A stretch of DNA of 38,344 nt from an uncultured bacterium (lineage in GTDB: Bacteria > Planctomycetota > UBA1135 > GCA-002686595), in the NCBI GenBank assembly GCA_937896235.1, contig CALBMX010000091.1:1-38344 (forward strand). Reading direction: 5' to 3'. The position numbers and the translations under genes were made by a program. Positions within the stretch are counted from its first letter, which is position 1; the number at the start of each line of letters is the position of its first letter. The notes below the pieces were generated by a model. The model worked only from the letters and a program-made list of their open reading frames with translations. It ran no database searches and was not told the DNA's origin. Shown here piece by piece: positions 1 through 9,023 of this stretch.

Positions 1-2
1 CA

Positions 3-284
3 GTGAAGGGAGCAGTCGTGTCTGGATCGAAGCTACCGCTCTCGGCGCGAGACGAGACGGTGCTCAAAGTGAACGCGATGGGGCGGAGAGAATGGAAGAA
101 GGAGTCCGGCTATTATCGACAAGGTCGCGTGGAGAATACCTTCTTTCGCTACAAGCAGATCCTGGGCGGCAAGCTTCACGCGCGGCATGCAAAGGCGCAA
201 GAAGTAGAGGCCGCGTTGGCTTGCAGGATCTTGAACCGGATGAGCGAACTAGGGCTACCGGTCTCGGTTGCGAAGGCTGCATGA
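3..284 (+). mobile_element. IS5-family transposase, C-terminal fragment
   Basis: This is the last ~93 residues of a DDE transposase of the IS5 type, which catalyses cut-and-paste movement of its insertion sequence. The diagnostic part is WKKESGYYRQGRVENTFFRYK, followed by GGKLHARH and a tail ending ALNRM-like (CRILNRMSELGLP). The glutamate of VENTFFRYK fits the third catalytic acid in the Y-(2)-R-(3)-E-(6)-K signature. The frame is open to the left edge, so the first two catalytic aspartates and the left end lie outside the window. Whether the intact element is functional cannot be judged. No terminal inverted repeat could be recognised to its right because the left end is not available for comparison. 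Confidence 0.85.
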
Positions 285-611
285 ACTGGGTAGGGTAGGG
301 ACCATGCAGCTCGCGCTCAACAATTCGCACCAACGCCGCTTGTTCCCACAGGTGAGTCCGGACGGTCCAATAGCTCCCAAACGAACGTGAGCACCCCCGA
401 AATCCAATCAGATCCTGGGGTCCTTAATCGTGAAGGCCTTTGCATTCCCGAAGAGCGAGTTCTGCCCATGGAGGAGGTCTGGCCAGAGTTCCCTGAAGTG
501 TTGTCTCGCCTAAATGGGATGGAAAGCGGAAATTTTGGAGCGGTCGTGTTGTTCGCAGGGACTTTGCCGTTCACCCGTTGATTCGTTTGCTAGATTGGGA
601 ACACGTCCTCT
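285..611. other. Intergenic region, right flank of the IS fragment
   Basis: About 330 bases separate the transposase stop from the first sulfatase gene. The IS right terminus should lie in the first few dozen bases, but its exact end is not visible. A GTG-initiated frame of 64 codons (387-581) has no ribosome binding site and no recognisable motif, and I do not accept it as a gene. The promoter of the downstream four-gene operon is presumably here, but no convincing -35/-10 pair was found. Confidence 0.5.
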
Positions 612-2117
612 ATGCCCCTTCAACGATCCCCCTCAATGAAGCTTGGTGTTTCTGCTGCGTCCTTCTCTCTGCTGCTTGCGTTGACCACGAGTAGTTGTGG
701 ACGTTCGGGTGCGCCTCAGCCCAAGCGACCTAACTTGCTGCTTATCTCAGTAGACAGCTTGCGGCGCGACCATGTCGGTCCTTATGGCTACCGCCCTGAG
801 TTTGCGGGTGAGGAAGGGACGACTCCCGCGATCGCTAGACTCGCTTCCGAGGGCGTTTTGTTCGAGGATGCGAAGAGCACAACTTGCTGGACGCTGCCCG
901 CGCATATGAGCCTGATGACTGGAATGCCTAGTGCGCTCCATGGGGTGACTGACAATCGCAAGCAGCTCGATCCCGCAATCACGACCCTTGCCGAGGCCCT
1001 GCGGGCAAAGGGGTACGCCACTGCGGGGTTTTACTCCGGGCCGAATCTGCACCCCGCCTTCGGATTTGGTGCCGGATTTACGACCTACCAAAATTGCAGT
1101 GGTAAGGAGATGCCCCAGGCTGCGTTTGAAGAGGCGATCAGCGGAGGGGATAGTAGCGAGCTCGTATCGCTCCACCACGACTCGCACTCTGGACTGAGCA
1201 GCCAGACTCTGCTCTCTGAGTCGCGGGCATGGCTCGAAAATGCGGCGGACGAGGAGGAGCCCTTTTTCCTGTTTGTGCATTGGTGGGATCCGCACTACGA
1301 CTACACGCCTCCAGCTGCACTTGGGAGGAAGTTCGATCCGGGCTATGTGGGAGAGCAAACCGGAACGGACTTCTTGGATGTGCGGAGCGTACCCAAGGAC
1401 CGAGATCTCGCCCATATCCTCGCCTTGTACGATGCGGAGATTAGGTATACCGACGACCATATTGGCCAGCTGCTAGAGAGCCTTGAGAAGCTCGAGCTTG
1501 CCGAAGACACCTTGGTCATTTTTACAGCGGATCACGGCGACGAGTTTTTCGAGCACGGCTATCGCGGGCACCAACGGACGCTGTACGAGGAGGCGATTCA
1601 GATTCCACTTGTGATGCGCTTGCCGGGCTCCTTGCCGGCGGGCAAGCGAGCGGCTGGGAATGCGAGCTTGCAGGACGTCTTTGCGACGGCCGCAGACTTA
1701 CTGGACATTCCCGCGCCGGACTACGGAATGGGTCAAAGCCTTCGACCTCTTTGGGAGAGGGGCGACGACGGTCGGACACATTATTCGGAGTTGGATTTAC
1801 CCCATCGGGACCTTCAGCTCAGTGCGATCCAAAGTGGGGATATGAAGTTGATTTGGGATCACACCAAGGATCTAGGTGAGGTGTTTGACCTGCGCGCCGA
1901 TCCTTTAGAGCAGAACCCCATCTCGGTGAGCGGGTTGTTTTCGAGGGATCAAACTGACGCACTGGAGCTCGGCCTGCTAAGGACCGAACTCGCCCGCCAA
2001 GAGAGGGCGCGCAAGAACATTCCCCGCACTCCCGGATTCAGTGGGGAGCACAAGCTCTCCGACGAATTAGCGGAGGAGCTCGCGAGTTTCGGATACCTAG
2101 AAGGAGGCGGCGAATGA
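612..2117 (+). CDS. Sulfatase/alkaline-phosphatase superfamily lipoprotein
   Basis: This is a probable exported hydrolase of the sulfatase fold, about 500 aa. The N terminus is a signal peptide with hydrophobic FSLLLALT and a possible lipidation cysteine (TTSSCG). ATG 636 (MKLGVSA...) is an equally plausible start; neither start has a clear Shine-Dalgarno. The domain opens with NLLLISVDSLRRDHVG, whose Asp is a metal ligand. The nucleophile region is WTLPAHMSLMTG with Thr94 where classical sulfatases have the formylglycine Cys/Ser. The second metal site is ADHGDEFFEHG (Asp307/His308). The C terminus ends in a LASFGYLEG tail common in this family. It overlaps the next gene by 4 bases and begins a surface-glycan operon. 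Substrate unknown; sulfatase, phosphodiesterase or phosphotransferase activity are all possible. Confidence 0.85.
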   Translation: MPLQRSPSMKLGVSAASFSLLLALTTSSCGRSGAPQPKRPNLLLISVDSLRRDHVGPYGYRPEFAGEEGTTPAIARLASEGVLFEDAKSTTCWTLPAHMSLMTGMPSALHGVTDNRKQLDPAITTLAEALRAKGYATAGFYSGPNLHPAFGFGAGFTTYQNCSGKEMPQAAFEEAISGGDSSELVSLHHDSHSGLSSQTLLSESRAWLENAADEEEPFFLFVHWWDPHYDYTPPAALGRKFDPGYVGEQTGTDFLDVRSVPKDRDLAHILALYDAEIRYTDDHIGQLLESLEKLELAEDTLVIFTADHGDEFFEHGYRGHQRTLYEEAIQIPLVMRLPGSLPAGKRAAGNASLQDVFATAADLLDIPAPDYGMGQSLRPLWERGDDGRTHYSELDLPHRDLQLSAIQSGDMKLIWDHTKDLGEVFDLRADPLEQNPISVSGLFSRDQTDALELGLLRTELARQERARKNIPRTPGFSGEHKLSDELAEELASFGYLEGGGE

Positions 2118-2728
2118 AGTCCCAGGGTCCTCCTCGGTTCTTTGTCTATCTTCTGTCCGCTGGACTCTTGATGTCGCTTGTGCCCTTCGCCAATGTCTGG
2201 CAGGAGTTCCTGCGCTGGTTTGATGAGCGGGCTAGTTTGACGGAAGCCGAGCAGCTCCGAACCTACCGCACCCAGTGGACGAACTCGAGTCTGACGAACT
2301 TCGTCGATCGCATCTGCGAGTTCGTCCCCGAGGATGCGAAGATACTCCTTACTCCAGTTGGTGGCGACGGTCTCCTGGGCAATGTGCGCTGGCACGTCTT
2401 CCTCAATGAAGCCATTTACCCGCGCCAAATTTTCGTGCGGAGGCCTCAGCTGGCAAGCGGGACTGCCATGAACTTCATCCCTTGGGTGGAGTACCACCAA
2501 ACGTTGGATTTGGTGGAACCAAAAGGCCCGTACTTACCCGTTACGCCAGTCGACCCCAATCCCGGGAGGGTGAACCAAGAAGAGGAGCTCGTTCAGCAGT
2601 TCTTGAGAGATCAGAAGATTGAGTGGGAGATTCGGTACTTCCTGGATTCCAGGGAGCCCTTCAGCGGGGCCCTTCTCTTGAAGTATGGAAATGTATTTAG
2701 AGTAGGTTTGGTTGCCGATGATGTTTGA
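2114..2728 (+). CDS. Hypothetical membrane-anchored protein in glycan operon
   Basis: I do not recognise this 204-aa protein. It starts with ATGA, overlapping the sulfatase stop, so it is likely translationally coupled. Residues ~9-28 (FFVYLLSAGLLMSLVPFANV) form one transmembrane or signal-anchor segment. The remainder is soluble and probably extracytoplasmic, with FVPEDAKILL and NVRWHVFLNEAIYPRQIFVRRP the most distinctive parts. Its end overlaps the start of the following GT-C-like gene. The constant company of a membrane glycosyltransferase and an O-antigen-ligase-like protein suggests an accessory role in surface glycan assembly, but this rests on context alone. Confidence 0.7.
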   Translation: MKSQGPPRFFVYLLSAGLLMSLVPFANVWQEFLRWFDERASLTEAEQLRTYRTQWTNSSLTNFVDRICEFVPEDAKILLTPVGGDGLLGNVRWHVFLNEAIYPRQIFVRRPQLASGTAMNFIPWVEYHQTLDLVEPKGPYLPVTPVDPNPGRVNQEEELVQQFLRDQKIEWEIRYFLDSREPFSGALLLKYGNVFRVGLVADDV

Positions 2729-4376
2729 GACCGGTCACGCCGCACTCCTAGTGACGGCACTCTCTTTCTTCTTGATTGGGCACCTTGCGCTCAGTTTATG
2801 CGGCCCGAAACGAGCGCGCAGCGCGACCGAGTGGACCTTGACCGCGTTGATGGTGGGGGCCGTGATTTGTATCGTCAGCTCGATCGCGGCGGTCATCGCC
2901 TTTGGCCCTCTGAGTGTATGGACGGGACGGGCTCTTATCGCTGTGCCCGCACTTGCGGGAGCTGCCCGATTGTTCCTTTTTCCGCAGACGTCCTTCTCGA
3001 GACTTCTTCGCGGCAGTGGGGGTGGCCTGCCCTTGCAGCAGCCGACCTCGCGAGTGGATCGCTACAGCCGGTGGGTCCTGTTTGCATGTGGCGCGGGCAT
3101 CCTATTTACGGCGACCTCGTCGCCGGTGCACCTTTTCGACTCGATGTTCCACTTCGGATACAAGGGGCGTGTGATGTTCACTGAGGGGATCGGCGGCTCC
3201 GCATGGATCGGTGTGGACGGTCCGATTGGGCGCATCATGACCCACCCGAAATACCCACCGGGGGTTCCTGCGATGGAGGTGGTGACAAGCTGGTTCTTAG
3301 GCCATTTTGACGCAAGTGCCGCGAGCGGGCTCCTCGCTATTTTCGCCCTCGCACCCGCAGTTTGGATATGCAGTGCTCTGCGCAGTCGCGGTCGTTTCGT
3401 GGCGACCTTAGGGGCACTGACCTGGCTGGCGGTTCCGCTGCTCTATTACCTTCGGCTGCCCTTGGGGCTTTCCATGCACTCGATCTATGGGTTGATGCTT
3501 GGGAAGGACGCTTCCGAACCCCTGTTCATCAAGCTAGTTCTCGCCCCTGAGTTTGCGGCGGATCTCAGGGGCTTTGAGCTCCGCAAGATGTTCGACGCGC
3601 GGTGGAATGTTCCCGATGGTGGGGGCCTAGACGGGTCTGCCGATCTTCCACTTGCAGCCTGTCTGTTTGGCGCAGTCGTCCACTTGTGGCGAGCACTGCC
3701 CTGCGTTTCTATGGAGTCAGATCGTGCGGACTGGGTTATCGGAACTTTGATGTTGGCGGGAATGCTGCTGATGAAAAACGAGGGAGCAGCCTTTCTCGGC
3801 CTACTCGCTTTCGCTCTGCTCTTGACCGCAATCACGACAGCGCGTGGCAATATTGTGCCGACGTTGAAGGTGATGTTGCCTCGCCTTGGCGCGGCTCTCT
3901 CCATAGCAATCTTACTTGTTGTACCTTGGTTCTTGGAGCGCGCCTCGATTCCCAGTGTGGATGAGGACTACCCGAATCAGCTGACGGTCGAGAATCTTGT
4001 GGCAGTCGTAACGACACCCCTTGATGATCTCGAGGACCAGAGGCTTAGCGGGTACGCCCCTGTCATTGTCGCGAAACGATTTGTGAGCTCGCTCTGTAAC
4101 CCCCTGAAGTGGAACCTGCTTTGGGTGACCTTCGCCGCATCGCTGGGGTGGTGTCTCGTCGCCGTTCGGAGGCGTCTACTTGGCGATGCCCTCCTGCCGG
4201 TTCTAATGGTCCTTCTTGGCGGCGCTATGTATTTTACGATCCTTGTAGTCGCGCCATGGGATCACGAGAGCCTGTTCAAAATGGGGATCCCCGAACGACT
4301 CTTCCTACACCTAGCACCCCTTGCGGTTCTAGCGACGTTTACGATGTTGTGGGGCGACCCGGAAGAGAGCGCGTGA
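2712..4376 (+). CDS. Multi-pass membrane protein, GT-C glycosyltransferase-like
   Basis: This is a polytopic inner-membrane protein with about ten hydrophobic helices. The frame opens at TTG 2712, with ATG codons at 2718 and 2721 as alternatives; all overlap the preceding gene. The pattern resembles GT-C/PMT-type lipid-linked sugar transferases: an acidic residue in the first periplasmic loop (VHLFDSMFHFGYKGR, residues ~140-155), then HPKYPPGVPAMEVV, then a later SADLPLAA segment and KNEGAAFLGLL. Such enzymes move sugars from polyprenyl-phosphate donors on the periplasmic face. The stop overlaps the GTG start of the next gene (GTGA). The acceptor and sugar are unknown. The GT-C assignment is by motif pattern rather than a full family match. 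Confidence 0.7.
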   Translation: MPMMFETGHAALLVTALSFFLIGHLALSLCGPKRARSATEWTLTALMVGAVICIVSSIAAVIAFGPLSVWTGRALIAVPALAGAARLFLFPQTSFSRLLRGSGGGLPLQQPTSRVDRYSRWVLFACGAGILFTATSSPVHLFDSMFHFGYKGRVMFTEGIGGSAWIGVDGPIGRIMTHPKYPPGVPAMEVVTSWFLGHFDASAASGLLAIFALAPAVWICSALRSRGRFVATLGALTWLAVPLLYYLRLPLGLSMHSIYGLMLGKDASEPLFIKLVLAPEFAADLRGFELRKMFDARWNVPDGGGLDGSADLPLAACLFGAVVHLWRALPCVSMESDRADWVIGTLMLAGMLLMKNEGAAFLGLLAFALLLTAITTARGNIVPTLKVMLPRLGAALSIAILLVVPWFLERASIPSVDEDYPNQLTVENLVAVVTTPLDDLEDQRLSGYAPVIVAKRFVSSLCNPLKWNLLWVTFAASLGWCLVAVRRRLLGDALLPVLMVLLGGAMYFTILVVAPWDHESLFKMGIPERLFLHLAPLAVLATFTMLWGDPEESA

Positions 4377-7303
4377 TCAAATCGGCAGCGTCGAGCCCAC
4401 CGCTAGCTCTAAGTGCGGTCTTTGGAGTTCTCGCCCTCGGCTGGGGGTTGATGACGCTAAGTGATGCGTGGTTGGAGACTCCGTCGATCCTACTCGGTTT
4501 AGAGGCGCTCACTATGCTCGGCTTCGTCGGCGCCGCTTTCTTGCGGGGTGAAGTCGAGGATAAAGCCGGACTCTGCGCGGGACTGGTGCTCGCTCTTTTT
4601 GCCTGGGCACTGGCAGCTGAAAAGGTGGCCTATTTGCCACATGTTGCCTCTGCAAGGGACTTTGGAGCGGGTCCCGCGCTGATGTGGGTCTACATACTGC
4701 TACCTGTTTTCCTAGGGGGGTTCGCGCTGGCCGGAGCTCGGCAACCCCTTACGCATCGCGCGCTGTTCCTGCTTGGCGTTTGGATTACGGGCAATGGAAA
4801 GTTGTTCTACGGGAGCCTCGTGCCGGGCTTCGCACTGCTCTTGGGTGCTCTTTTGTACGTTGCCCTAATCTTGTCGAGAGGGGACTCTCCAGGTGGCCTG
4901 TGGCGCCGCTGGCGAGGCGCTTTTGGTTTACCTCTGGCGACGGTGTTCCTTGTCCTTCCACTCTGGTGGCTCTTGGCAGGCCTCTTGGGTGACGGGCAGG
5001 GAGCCGGTCTGCGGGTCGGCTTGCGACTTTTGATTCCAACGCTGGTCGCCGTGGCGATGGTGCGGGGGTTGGATCCGCGCGGGGAGAGCTATCTGTTTGG
5101 TGGCTTTATCTTTGGACTCTCCCTGGCCGTTCTTTTGGCATGGGTAGGTGCGTTCGAAGCGCTGGACATATACTCGTGGCCTGTTGTGTTCGGCTCACGA
5201 CTTCGGGTGGTCGGGCTTCATCCGAACTTGGGCGGCTCCCTCTTGGCTATGGGTTTGCCGCTTGTGCTCGCCTGGGCGCTTGCCGCTCGTGGTGCGAGCT
5301 CTGCCCGACGTGGATTTGGAGTGCTGCTTGCTCTCTGCGTATTGGGGGCGCTCCTTTGGACCGGGTCTAGGGCCAGCTTTTTAGGTGCTGCGATAGGCGT
5401 GATTGGACTTGTGGTTTTCTTGAGGACCAAGCGCCCCTTTGCGCGAGTACTTCCGGTTACTGCCGCCTGCCTAGTGCTAGCGCTTCTCGTCTTTTCAACA
5501 TCGCTTGGCGACCCCCTCCGCGAGCTGTTGGACGCCAAGGCCCTCACGCAATCCGCGCTCGGCCAGCGTTGGCACATCTGGAAAATGGCGTGGAGTGCCA
5601 CCCAAGCGAGCCCACTTACAGGTGTCGGCCCGCTGAGTTTCCACGCGCACGCCGCGTTCGCTGAGCCCTCATATTACGACGGTACAAGTCAGACGCTCCA
5701 CACTCACAATATCTTCCTAAGCGCAAGCGCGGGCGCCGGACTCGTCGGCCTGGCGCTCTTCGCAGCGTACCTCTTCGGAATGTTCGAGGCCGGCCGGCGC
5801 GCTCTCTTTGCGAAGGCTGCATTTGGAAGTGAAGATCGCGTACTTCCGGCGGGACTTTTAGGCGCTCTGGTCGTACTTGCGATCTGTAACCAACTGGACT
5901 TGGGCCAGAGCCAAGTCTCGTTCCTGCCCATGTTTTTCATGGTTGCGCTCGGGGTGTTTGGAGCCCGGCTCGCAGGGAGGCAGCCAGGCGCTCAGAGCCC
6001 CTCGACGGCAAGAGGAACAAACGCGCTTGCCGCACTCCTGCTTTGGCCTGCGATGGGCTCCACCTTGTTTGGAGTTGGACTTCTCTCCAGCGCCGAAAGG
6101 CAGGCCGATGCAGGAGAAGTGCAGTCGGCGATCGCGACTCTCGAGCTCGCGCTAGGGCCGCTGAGCCACGTGCGACGGAGTAACGTCGAGCGCTCGATCT
6201 CGCTTCTTCAGGTGCGTGAAGAAGACGAGGCGGGCCGAATCGAGACGTGGATCAAGGCGACCGAGGCGCGACCTAGGCTCTCCGACGGTTGGGTCTCCCT
6301 GGCTGAGGCGCAAATCTCGGCAAAGCGCTGGAGCGACGCTGAATCTTCGATTTTGAGAGCCCTGGAGCTCGACCCTCGTGGAGTTTCGGCGCCGGGGATG
6401 TGGATGATCGCCGCTCAATGCGCCCTCGAAATGGGGGATGGCAAGGTTGCGAGAACCCGCCTGGAAGCGGCGGTTGCAGGTGGGCAAGGGCCACGCGCGG
6501 GAATGCGCTTGCGACGCGACGATAGCGGGGCGCTCTCGTTCGGCCTCAAGGGGAGAGAGGAGGCGATTCCTCTCGCCTCGATCATCGACTCGGTCGGGGC
6601 GCACATGATAGAGCTCGCGGAAGTTGATCCCGTAACCTCGCGCCGTTTGATGATGGGGATCGTCACTGGATACCGCGCCAACAACGACTTGGAGTCGGCA
6701 TTGACTTGGGCTCGTCGCTCCCAAAAATCGCTCCTAGAGCCGCAGCGCGCGAACTTCATGGTGGTGTTTAACCTGTTGCAGGAGCTTGGCCGCAAAGAGG
6801 AGGCCCAGGCCGCCTGGAGGGCATCTCCCTGGGCCGATGAGCCGAACCTTCTCAGCCTGTACGGGAACAAAAACGCACAGTCGAAAACAACGGATATCAC
6901 ACTCGATCTCTTTTTTACGGCGGGCATCTTGAGGGAGCACCACATGGCGAGCGCGAGAAGTTTCCTGCGCTTGGGGATGGTGCACTCCGCCCGGCGCGAG
7001 CTGAATGCCGCTCTCTATAACGGTTCAGTTGACTTTCAGCGATTTGAGGATCACCTGGTTTATCTCGCAGACCTGCAGGAATTTGGGGGTAGCGGTGAGG
7101 TCCTCGTGGAGGAGCTGGAGAGGTTTTGGTGTTCGCTGGGCAGGCGCAAAGGCGCTCGGCAGGATGCGCGCTACCTGACTCCCATCGCGGAGCTTCTCGA
7201 TGCTGAATTCGAGGGCGACATGGGGGAAATCGAAGCGGCAATAAGAGAGCTCACGGCAGGACAAGGAGAGGCGCTCATGGCGCTTGTTTCCGAACAAAGG
7301 TAG
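4373..7303 (+). CDS. O-antigen ligase-like (Wzy_C) membrane protein with C-terminal TPR region
   Basis: The protein is about 976 aa. The start is taken as GTG 4373, which overlaps the previous stop by 4 bases; the open frame extends further upstream, but that part only overlaps the preceding gene out of frame. The first ~560 residues carry many membrane helices. The ligase/polymerase signature is seen as HPNLGGSLLAMGLPL, then TGSRASFLGA, then QRWHIWKMAW, GVGPLSFHAHA and LHTHNIFLSASAGAG. The histidines and arginines sit in the large periplasmic loop, as in WaaL/Wzy proteins. From residue ~590 the protein is soluble and rich in alanine/leucine repeats of tetratricopeptide type (SLAEAQISAKRWSDAESSILRALELDP). 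It likely polymerises or transfers a lipid-linked glycan at the periplasmic face, as the last member of the operon. Confidence 0.85.
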   Translation: MIKSAASSPPLALSAVFGVLALGWGLMTLSDAWLETPSILLGLEALTMLGFVGAAFLRGEVEDKAGLCAGLVLALFAWALAAEKVAYLPHVASARDFGAGPALMWVYILLPVFLGGFALAGARQPLTHRALFLLGVWITGNGKLFYGSLVPGFALLLGALLYVALILSRGDSPGGLWRRWRGAFGLPLATVFLVLPLWWLLAGLLGDGQGAGLRVGLRLLIPTLVAVAMVRGLDPRGESYLFGGFIFGLSLAVLLAWVGAFEALDIYSWPVVFGSRLRVVGLHPNLGGSLLAMGLPLVLAWALAARGASSARRGFGVLLALCVLGALLWTGSRASFLGAAIGVIGLVVFLRTKRPFARVLPVTAACLVLALLVFSTSLGDPLRELLDAKALTQSALGQRWHIWKMAWSATQASPLTGVGPLSFHAHAAFAEPSYYDGTSQTLHTHNIFLSASAGAGLVGLALFAAYLFGMFEAGRRALFAKAAFGSEDRVLPAGLLGALVVLAICNQLDLGQSQVSFLPMFFMVALGVFGARLAGRQPGAQSPSTARGTNALAALLLWPAMGSTLFGVGLLSSAERQADAGEVQSAIATLELALGPLSHVRRSNVERSISLLQVREEDEAGRIETWIKATEARPRLSDGWVSLAEAQISAKRWSDAESSILRALELDPRGVSAPGMWMIAAQCALEMGDGKVARTRLEAAVAGGQGPRAGMRLRRDDSGALSFGLKGREEAIPLASIIDSVGAHMIELAEVDPVTSRRLMMGIVTGYRANNDLESALTWARRSQKSLLEPQRANFMVVFNLLQELGRKEEAQAAWRASPWADEPNLLSLYGNKNAQSKTTDITLDLFFTAGILREHHMASARSFLRLGMVHSARRELNAALYNGSVDFQRFEDHLVYLADLQEFGGSGEVLVEELERFWCSLGRRKGARQDARYLTPIAELLDAEFEGDMGEIEAAIRELTAGQGEALMALVSEQR

Positions 7304-7425
7304 TCGTCTTCCACGTTTCGTAGCGCCTTCTGAAATCTCGCCGTTCCCGACGGGCCTCCGCAGTTAGAATGCTTGCGCCGAAATCGCCCCGACCAGCTGA
7401 AACGCCTTTTCTAGGTGAACCTGAG

Positions 7426-8865
7426 ATGCCAAGTATCGACCGCACGAACTATGTGAGCCCACTCTCAACGCGCTACGCCAGTAAGGCCATGCGATTGAAT
7501 TGGTCTAGCGAGAAAAAGTTTTCGACGTGGCGCAAGCTGTGGATTGCGCTAGCCGAGGCCGAACACGATCTTGGCCTGCCCGTGACCGCAGAGCAGGTCG
7601 CCGAGCTGAAGGCGACCGCGGACGACATCAACTTCGAAGTGGCCGCTGAGTACGAGACCAAACTCCGACACGACGTCATGGCGCACGTGCACGCATGGGG
7701 GGACCAGTGTCCCAATGCGCGCGGGATTATTCACTTGGGAGCAACCTCCTGCTACGTCGGTGACAACACCGATCTGATCCAGATGCGAGATGGTATCGGC
7801 ATCATTAGGGGCCAGCTGGTCGCTCTGATCGGCCAGATACGAAACTTCGCTGAAGAGTGGGCGAGCCTTCCGGTCCTCGGATACACCCACTATCAGCCCG
7901 CCCAGGCCACGACTCTCGGGAAGCGGGCCTGCCTCTGGCTACAGGATCTGGTCGACGACTTGAACGATCTTGAGCATGCGACCTCGATGATTCGATTCCG
8001 AGGCGTGAAAGGCACGACGGGAACCCAGGCGTCATTCTTGAACCTGTTCAATGGCGATCACGACAAGGTTGTCGAGCTCGACAAGCGAGTCACAAATGCG
8101 ATGGGCTTCGAGCGCGTGTTTGGCGTGACCGGCCAGACCTATCCGCGACGTCTTGACTTCCGCGTCGGCCAGGTGCTCTCGGGGATCGCACAGTCCGCTC
8201 ACAAGTTTGCAACTGATCTTCGCTTGATGTCCGGGCGCCGCGAGGTGGAAGAGCCTTTCGAGGCGAACCAAATCGGTTCGTCTGCGATGCCATGGAAGCG
8301 CAATCCTATGCGATCCGAGCGCATCTGCTCGCTGTCGCGTTACGTCATCAGCAGCCTGGACAACTTGGCGCATACGGCCGCGAACCAGTGGTTTGAGCGC
8401 ACATTGGACGACTCGGCAAACCGCCGAATCTCCGTTGCGGAGATGTTCCTCGCTACAGACGCCGTGCTGAACTTGTACCTCAACGTGACGTCTGGAATGG
8501 TGGTGCACGAGCCTGTTCTCCAAGCTCACCTAGCGGAAGACCTTCCTTTCTTGGCCTCCGAGGCCTTGATGATGGAGGCTGTCAAAGAGGGCAAGGACCG
8601 CCAGGATGTCCACGAGGCTTTCCGCCTGATCAGCCACAAAGCTTCCGAGGCAATCCACCACGGCAAGCCCAATCCCTTCCGCCAGCTCTTGTCGGAAGAC
8701 GAGCTGGTGGGGAATATGGCGGAGCGCTTCGACGAGATTCTCTCCCCCGAGCGCCACATTGGCCGGGCTCCTGAGCAGGTTGCGGCGTTCCTGAAGGACG
8801 AAGTCGACCCCCTTCTATTGCGTTACGCCGGGATCGAAGAGGTGCGCGGAGAAGTTCGTGTCTAA
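7426..8865 (+). CDS. purB: Adenylosuccinate lyase
   Basis: PurB cleaves SAICAR to AICAR and adenylosuccinate to AMP, releasing fumarate in both purine steps. The start chosen is ATG 7426 (MPSIDRTNYVSPL), preceded at seven bases by AGGTGA. An in-frame ATG at 7369 lacks such a site. The fumarase/aspartase signature GSSAMPWKRNPMRSER lies at residues ~284-299. HDVMAHVHAWGDQCP and IIHLGATSCYVGDNTD contain the conserved His and Thr-Ser residues. The sequence is of the long type also found in animals and Planctomycetes. The gene is followed by a perfect 13-bp stem terminator, so it ends its transcript alone. Confidence 0.96.
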   Translation: MPSIDRTNYVSPLSTRYASKAMRLNWSSEKKFSTWRKLWIALAEAEHDLGLPVTAEQVAELKATADDINFEVAAEYETKLRHDVMAHVHAWGDQCPNARGIIHLGATSCYVGDNTDLIQMRDGIGIIRGQLVALIGQIRNFAEEWASLPVLGYTHYQPAQATTLGKRACLWLQDLVDDLNDLEHATSMIRFRGVKGTTGTQASFLNLFNGDHDKVVELDKRVTNAMGFERVFGVTGQTYPRRLDFRVGQVLSGIAQSAHKFATDLRLMSGRREVEEPFEANQIGSSAMPWKRNPMRSERICSLSRYVISSLDNLAHTAANQWFERTLDDSANRRISVAEMFLATDAVLNLYLNVTSGMVVHEPVLQAHLAEDLPFLASEALMMEAVKEGKDRQDVHEAFRLISHKASEAIHHGKPNPFRQLLSEDELVGNMAERFDEILSPERHIGRAPEQVAAFLKDEVDPLLLRYAGIEEVRGEVRV

Positions 8866-8877
8866 GTCGCCACAGCC

Positions 8878-8914
8878 CCGGATCCGAACCCCGAAATAGG
8901 TTCGGATCCGGTTT
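8878..8914 (+). terminator. Intrinsic terminator of purB
   Basis: CCGGATCCGAACC (8878-8890) pairs perfectly with GGTTCGGATCCGG (8899-8911) around an 8-base loop, followed by TTT. It starts 12 bases after the purB stop. Confidence 0.88.
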
Positions 8915-9023
8915 GCGACTCCCTAGAGCTCCTGTTTTGACGCCATTTCCTCCCAGATTCAATCCAGTGAACCCAGGCACCTAGCCGAGATTGTAGAGTT
9001 CGCGTCACCCTAGCGATCGATTC

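Noticed and set aside
387..581. 64-codon open frame after the IS fragment
   Set aside because: GTG start without ribosome binding site, no motif, and average composition for non-coding flank.
4109..4372. N-terminal extension of the O-antigen-ligase frame
   Set aside because: It lies wholly inside the preceding GT-C-like gene in another frame and has no family sequence; GTG 4373 gives the normal overlap.
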